Program-made: the position numbers and the translations under genes
Notes under the pieces: generated by a model
Database searches by the model: none
What the model was told of the DNA's origin: nothing
What the model saw: the letters and a program-made list of their open reading frames with translations, nothing else
Assembly: GCF_009604455.1 (NCBI RefSeq)
Contig: NZ_WEGL01000001.1
Coordinates: forward strand, 558,001 to 622,000
Direction of reading: 5' to 3'
DNA: 64,000 nucleotides
From: Streptomyces sp. RB17
GTDB lineage: Bacteria; Actinomycetota; Actinomycetes; Streptomycetales; Streptomycetaceae
Shown: positions 61,821 to 64,000 of the stretch, piece after piece
How the letters are laid out: each line of letters starts with the position of its first letter
How positions within the stretch are numbered: the first letter of the stretch is position 1

Positions 61821-61871
61821 CCGAAGGCCCCGGTGGCCGCCCTGGGGAAGGGAGGCTGCCGGGGCCTTCGG
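61821..61871. terminator. Long inverted repeat between minisatellite and rpsT
   Basis: Perfect 13-bp arms CCGAAGGCCCCGG (61821-61833) and CCGGGGCCTTCGG (61859-61871) with a 25-nt loop. Probably terminates the leftward rpsT transcript. Confidence 0.65.
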
Positions 61872-61997
61872 ATCAAGCTGGTGGACTCGCACCCGCGTGG
61901 CGAACGCAGGCCGCGTGCGAATCCGGGGGTGCCGGCCGGGAGCGGATGAGAGAGGGCCCGCTCTGGGTCCTTCCGGCGGTCAGATCAAAAAGGAGGT

Positions 61998-62264
61998 TCA
62001 GCCCTTGAGGGACGTGACCTTGGAAGCAAGCGCCGACTTCTTGTTGGCGGCCTGGTTCTTGTGGATGACGCCCTTCGAGACGGCCTTGTCGAGCGCACGC
62101 GCGGCAGCGCGCTGCAGCTCGGTGGCCTTCTCGACGTCACCCGCGGCAGCGGCCTCGCGAGCCTTGCGGATCGCGGTCTTCAGGGAGGACTTGACGGCCT
62201 TGTTGCGCAGCCGAGCCTTCTCGTTGGTCTTGATCCGCTTGATCTGGGACTTGATGTTCGCCAC
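61998..62264 (-). CDS. rpsT: 30S ribosomal protein S20
   Basis: Primary 16S rRNA-binding protein of the small subunit, 88 residues, normal length: [35 protein letters not shown] and the Ala/Lys-rich second half ending VTSLKG. Divergent from lepA across 227 nt, the usual actinobacterial arrangement. AAAAGGCTCCTT-type ribosome site upstream of the ATG on its strand. Confidence 0.98.
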   Translation of the reverse strand: MANIKSQIKRIKTNEKARLRNKAVKSSLKTAIRKAREAAAAGDVEKATELQRAAARALDKAVSKGVIHKNQAANKKSALASKVTSLKG

Positions 62265-62491
62265 GAAGGAGCCTTTTCAGGTTCTGGTGCGGGGCCAGGA
62301 AGGTCCCGCTACCGGTGATCCAAAATTTCTCTGACGCACCTCACGCCGAGAGGGCAAGAGGCACAGCCATCTACAGTACCAGTGGCCCTGCGAGCGGCCC
62401 AAAACGGTGCCCGGTCCCCGCGCGTGGGACCATGGAGACTACGTATCGATCCGACCCGAGGCATAAGGCGCCTCAAGAGACAGGACCCTGC

Positions 62492-64000
62492 GTGCCCGCG
62501 ACCCCTAACCATGTGCCCGAGCCGAGCCGTACCGACCCGGCTCTGATCCGCAATTTCTGCATCATCGCGCACATCGACCACGGCAAGTCCACGCTCGCCG
62601 ACCGGATGCTCCAGTTGACCGGCGTGGTCGAGCAGCGGCAGATGCGTGCTCAGTACCTCGACCGGATGGACATCGAGCGCGAGCGCGGCATCACGATCAA
62701 GTCCCAGGCGGTGCGTCTGCCCTGGGCCCCCACCGAGGGCCCCGACCAGGGCACGACCCACATCCTCAACATGATCGACACCCCGGGTCACGTCGACTTC
62801 ACCTACGAGGTCTCGCGGTCGCTCGCCGCCTGTGAGGGGACCATCCTCCTCGTCGACGCCGCCCAGGGCATCGAGGCGCAGACCCTCGCCAACCTCTACC
62901 TGGCGATGGAGAACGACCTCACGATCATCCCCGTGCTGAACAAGATCGACCTGCCGGCCGCCCAGCCGGAGAAGTTCGCCGAGGAGCTGGCGAACCTGGT
63001 CGGGTGCGACCCGGAGGACGTCCTCAAGGTCTCCGCCAAGACCGGTCTCGGCGTGGACGCGCTGCTGAACAAGGTCGTCAAGGAGATCCCGGCGCCGGTG
63101 GGTGTCGCCGACGCGCCCGCCCGCGCGATGATCTTCGACTCGGTCTATGACTCCTACCGCGGTGTCGTGACGTACGTCCGTGTCATCGACGGCCAGCTCA
63201 ACAAGCGCGAGCGCATCAAGATGATGTCGACCGGCGCCACGCACGAACTGCTGGAGATCGGCGTCAACTCGCCCGAGATGCTGCCGGCCGACGGCCTCGG
63301 CGTCGGCGAGGTGGGCTATCTGATCACCGGTGTGAAGGACGTCCGGCAGTCCAAGGTCGGTGACACCGTCACCAGCCAGAGCAAGGGGGCGACCGAGGCG
63401 CTCGGCGGGTACAAGGACCCGAAGCCGATGGTCTTCTCCGGTCTGTATCCGCTGGACGGCTCCGACTACCCCGAGCTGCGCGAGGCCCTGGACAAGCTGC
63501 AGCTCAACGACGCCGCGCTGGTCTACGAGCCGGAGACCTCCGCCGCCCTCGGCTTCGGTTTCCGCGTCGGCTTCCTCGGCCTGCTGCACCTGGACGTGAT
63601 CCGGGAGCGGCTGGAGCGCGAGTTCGGCCTCGATCTGATCGCCACCGCGCCCAACGTGGTCTACCGCGTGGTCATGGAGGACCGCAGCGAGCACATCGTC
63701 ACCAACCCGAGCGAGTTCCCGGAGGGGAAGATCGGCGAGGTGTACGAGCCGGTCGTGCGCGCCACCATCCTGGCGCCGACCGAGTTCATCGGCTCGATCA
63801 TGGAGCTGTGCCAGACCCGGCGCGGCACCCTGCTCGGCATGGACTACCTCTCCGAGGACCGGGTCGAGATCCGCTACACCCTCCCGCTCGCGGAGATCGT
63901 CTTCGACTTCTTCGACCAGCTGAAGTCCAAGACCCGCGGTTATGCGTCCCTCGACTACGAGCCCACCGGCGAGCAGACCTCCAGCCTGGTCAAGGTCGAC
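62492..64000 (+). CDS. lepA: Elongation factor 4 (LepA), 5' part
   Basis: Ribosome-associated GTPase. The first 503 residues are inside the window, without a stop. After 23 extra residues comes the G domain: [16 protein letters not shown] (G1), [10 protein letters not shown] (G2), [17 protein letters not shown] (G3) and [13 protein letters not shown] (G4, NKID). Domain II and the EF-G-like domains follow ([21 protein letters not shown] region, [19 protein letters not shown]). GTG 62492 follows ACAGGAC. The C-terminal domain lies outside. Confidence 0.97.
   Translation, partial: MPATPNHVPEPSRTDPALIRNFCIIAHIDHGKSTLADRMLQLTGVVEQRQMRAQYLDRMDIERERGITIKSQAVRLPWAPTEGPDQGTTHILNMIDTPGHVDFTYEVSRSLAACEGTILLVDAAQGIEAQTLANLYLAMENDLTIIPVLNKIDLPAAQPEKFAEELANLVGCDPEDVLKVSAKTGLGVDALLNKVVKEIPAPVGVADAPARAMIFDSVYDSYRGVVTYVRVIDGQLNKRERIKMMSTGATHELLEIGVNSPEMLPADGLGVGEVGYLITGVKDVRQSKVGDTVTSQSKGATEALGGYKDPKPMVFSGLYPLDGSDYPELREALDKLQLNDAALVYEPETSAALGFGFRVGFLGLLHLDVIRERLEREFGLDLIATAPNVVYRVVMEDRSEHIVTNPSEFPEGKIGEVYEPVVRATILAPTEFIGSIMELCQTRRGTLLGMDYLSEDRVEIRYTLPLAEIVFDFFDQLKSKTRGYASLDYEPTGEQTSSLVKVD

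Noticed and set aside
60542..61876. Minus-strand open frame of 444 codons over the minisatellite
   Set aside because: Composed of translated repeats (VGAGW, CVGAGWAC) and continues antisense into holA; plus-strand frames are equally open.

Overview
The window is high-GC actinobacterial chromosome, and the gene order (rne-rplU-rpmA-obg ... proB-x-proA ... nadD-LCP-rsfS ... leuS ... degV-comEA-comEC ... holA-rpsT-lepA) is that of a Streptomyces core region. GTG starts, leaderless promoters and long antisense open frames fit this. Species cannot be named from the sequence alone.

Layout. 1-4636: 3' part of RNase E/G, ribosomal proteins L21 and L27, and the GTPase Obg. 4836-14524: a surface-polymer block: secreted FG-GAP protein, a frameshifted sulfotransferase, a fused cytidylyltransferase/SDR reductase (CDP-ribitol-synthase type), a TagF/TarL-like polyol-phosphate polymerase, a GT2 glycosyltransferase and a polysaccharide pyruvyl transferase. 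14717-25270: proB and proA, two membrane proteins sharing a cytoplasmic VVFDE motif, an M48 protease, two tiny membrane proteins, nadD, an LCP-family phosphotransferase, rsfS and a phosphatase. 25388-29307: two identical tRNA-Ala(GGC) genes bracketing a regulator/MFS exporter pair and two small zinc-ribbon proteins. 29428-32312: a NuoF-like flavo-iron-sulfur protein translationally coupled to a haem-type membrane protein. 32584-35629: leuS behind a leucine leader peptide and terminator. 35770-38855: a membrane coiled-coil protein, DegV and a broken comEA. 55672-64000: comEC, arylamine N-acetyltransferase, holA, a 1-kb minisatellite, rpsT and the start of lepA.

The main discovery is a complete 16.8-kb integrative element (crossover points near 38835 and 55634) inserted in the last codons of comEA. 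Its ends can be read to the base: a 7-bp core TCGGCGA is repeated at both ends, the missing 3' end of comEA lies intact beyond the right end, and joining the outer halves restores comEA. Joining the inner halves gives a strongly symmetric attP. The element carries a large serine integrase, a repressor-like gene, an excisionase-like HTH gene, a primase/DUF3987 replication protein, a chain of small overlapping genes including an ADP-ribosyltransferase-like protein, an HNH endonuclease plus a terminase-small-subunit-like gene, four cargo-like genes, and an eight-gene leftward operon ending in an FtsK/SpoIIIE-type TraB. The conjugation module is that of actinobacterial integrative conjugative elements (AICEs). 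The HNH/TerS pair without a large terminase is what phage satellites carry. The combination suggests an element able to move by mycelial conjugation and possibly by hijacked phage packaging.

Cis-acting candidates in the element are two in-frame palindromic modules in the replication gene, a cluster of CTAG palindromes downstream of traB (possible clt/TRS locus), direct-repeat operators at the control region, and a dyad-rich segment next to attR.
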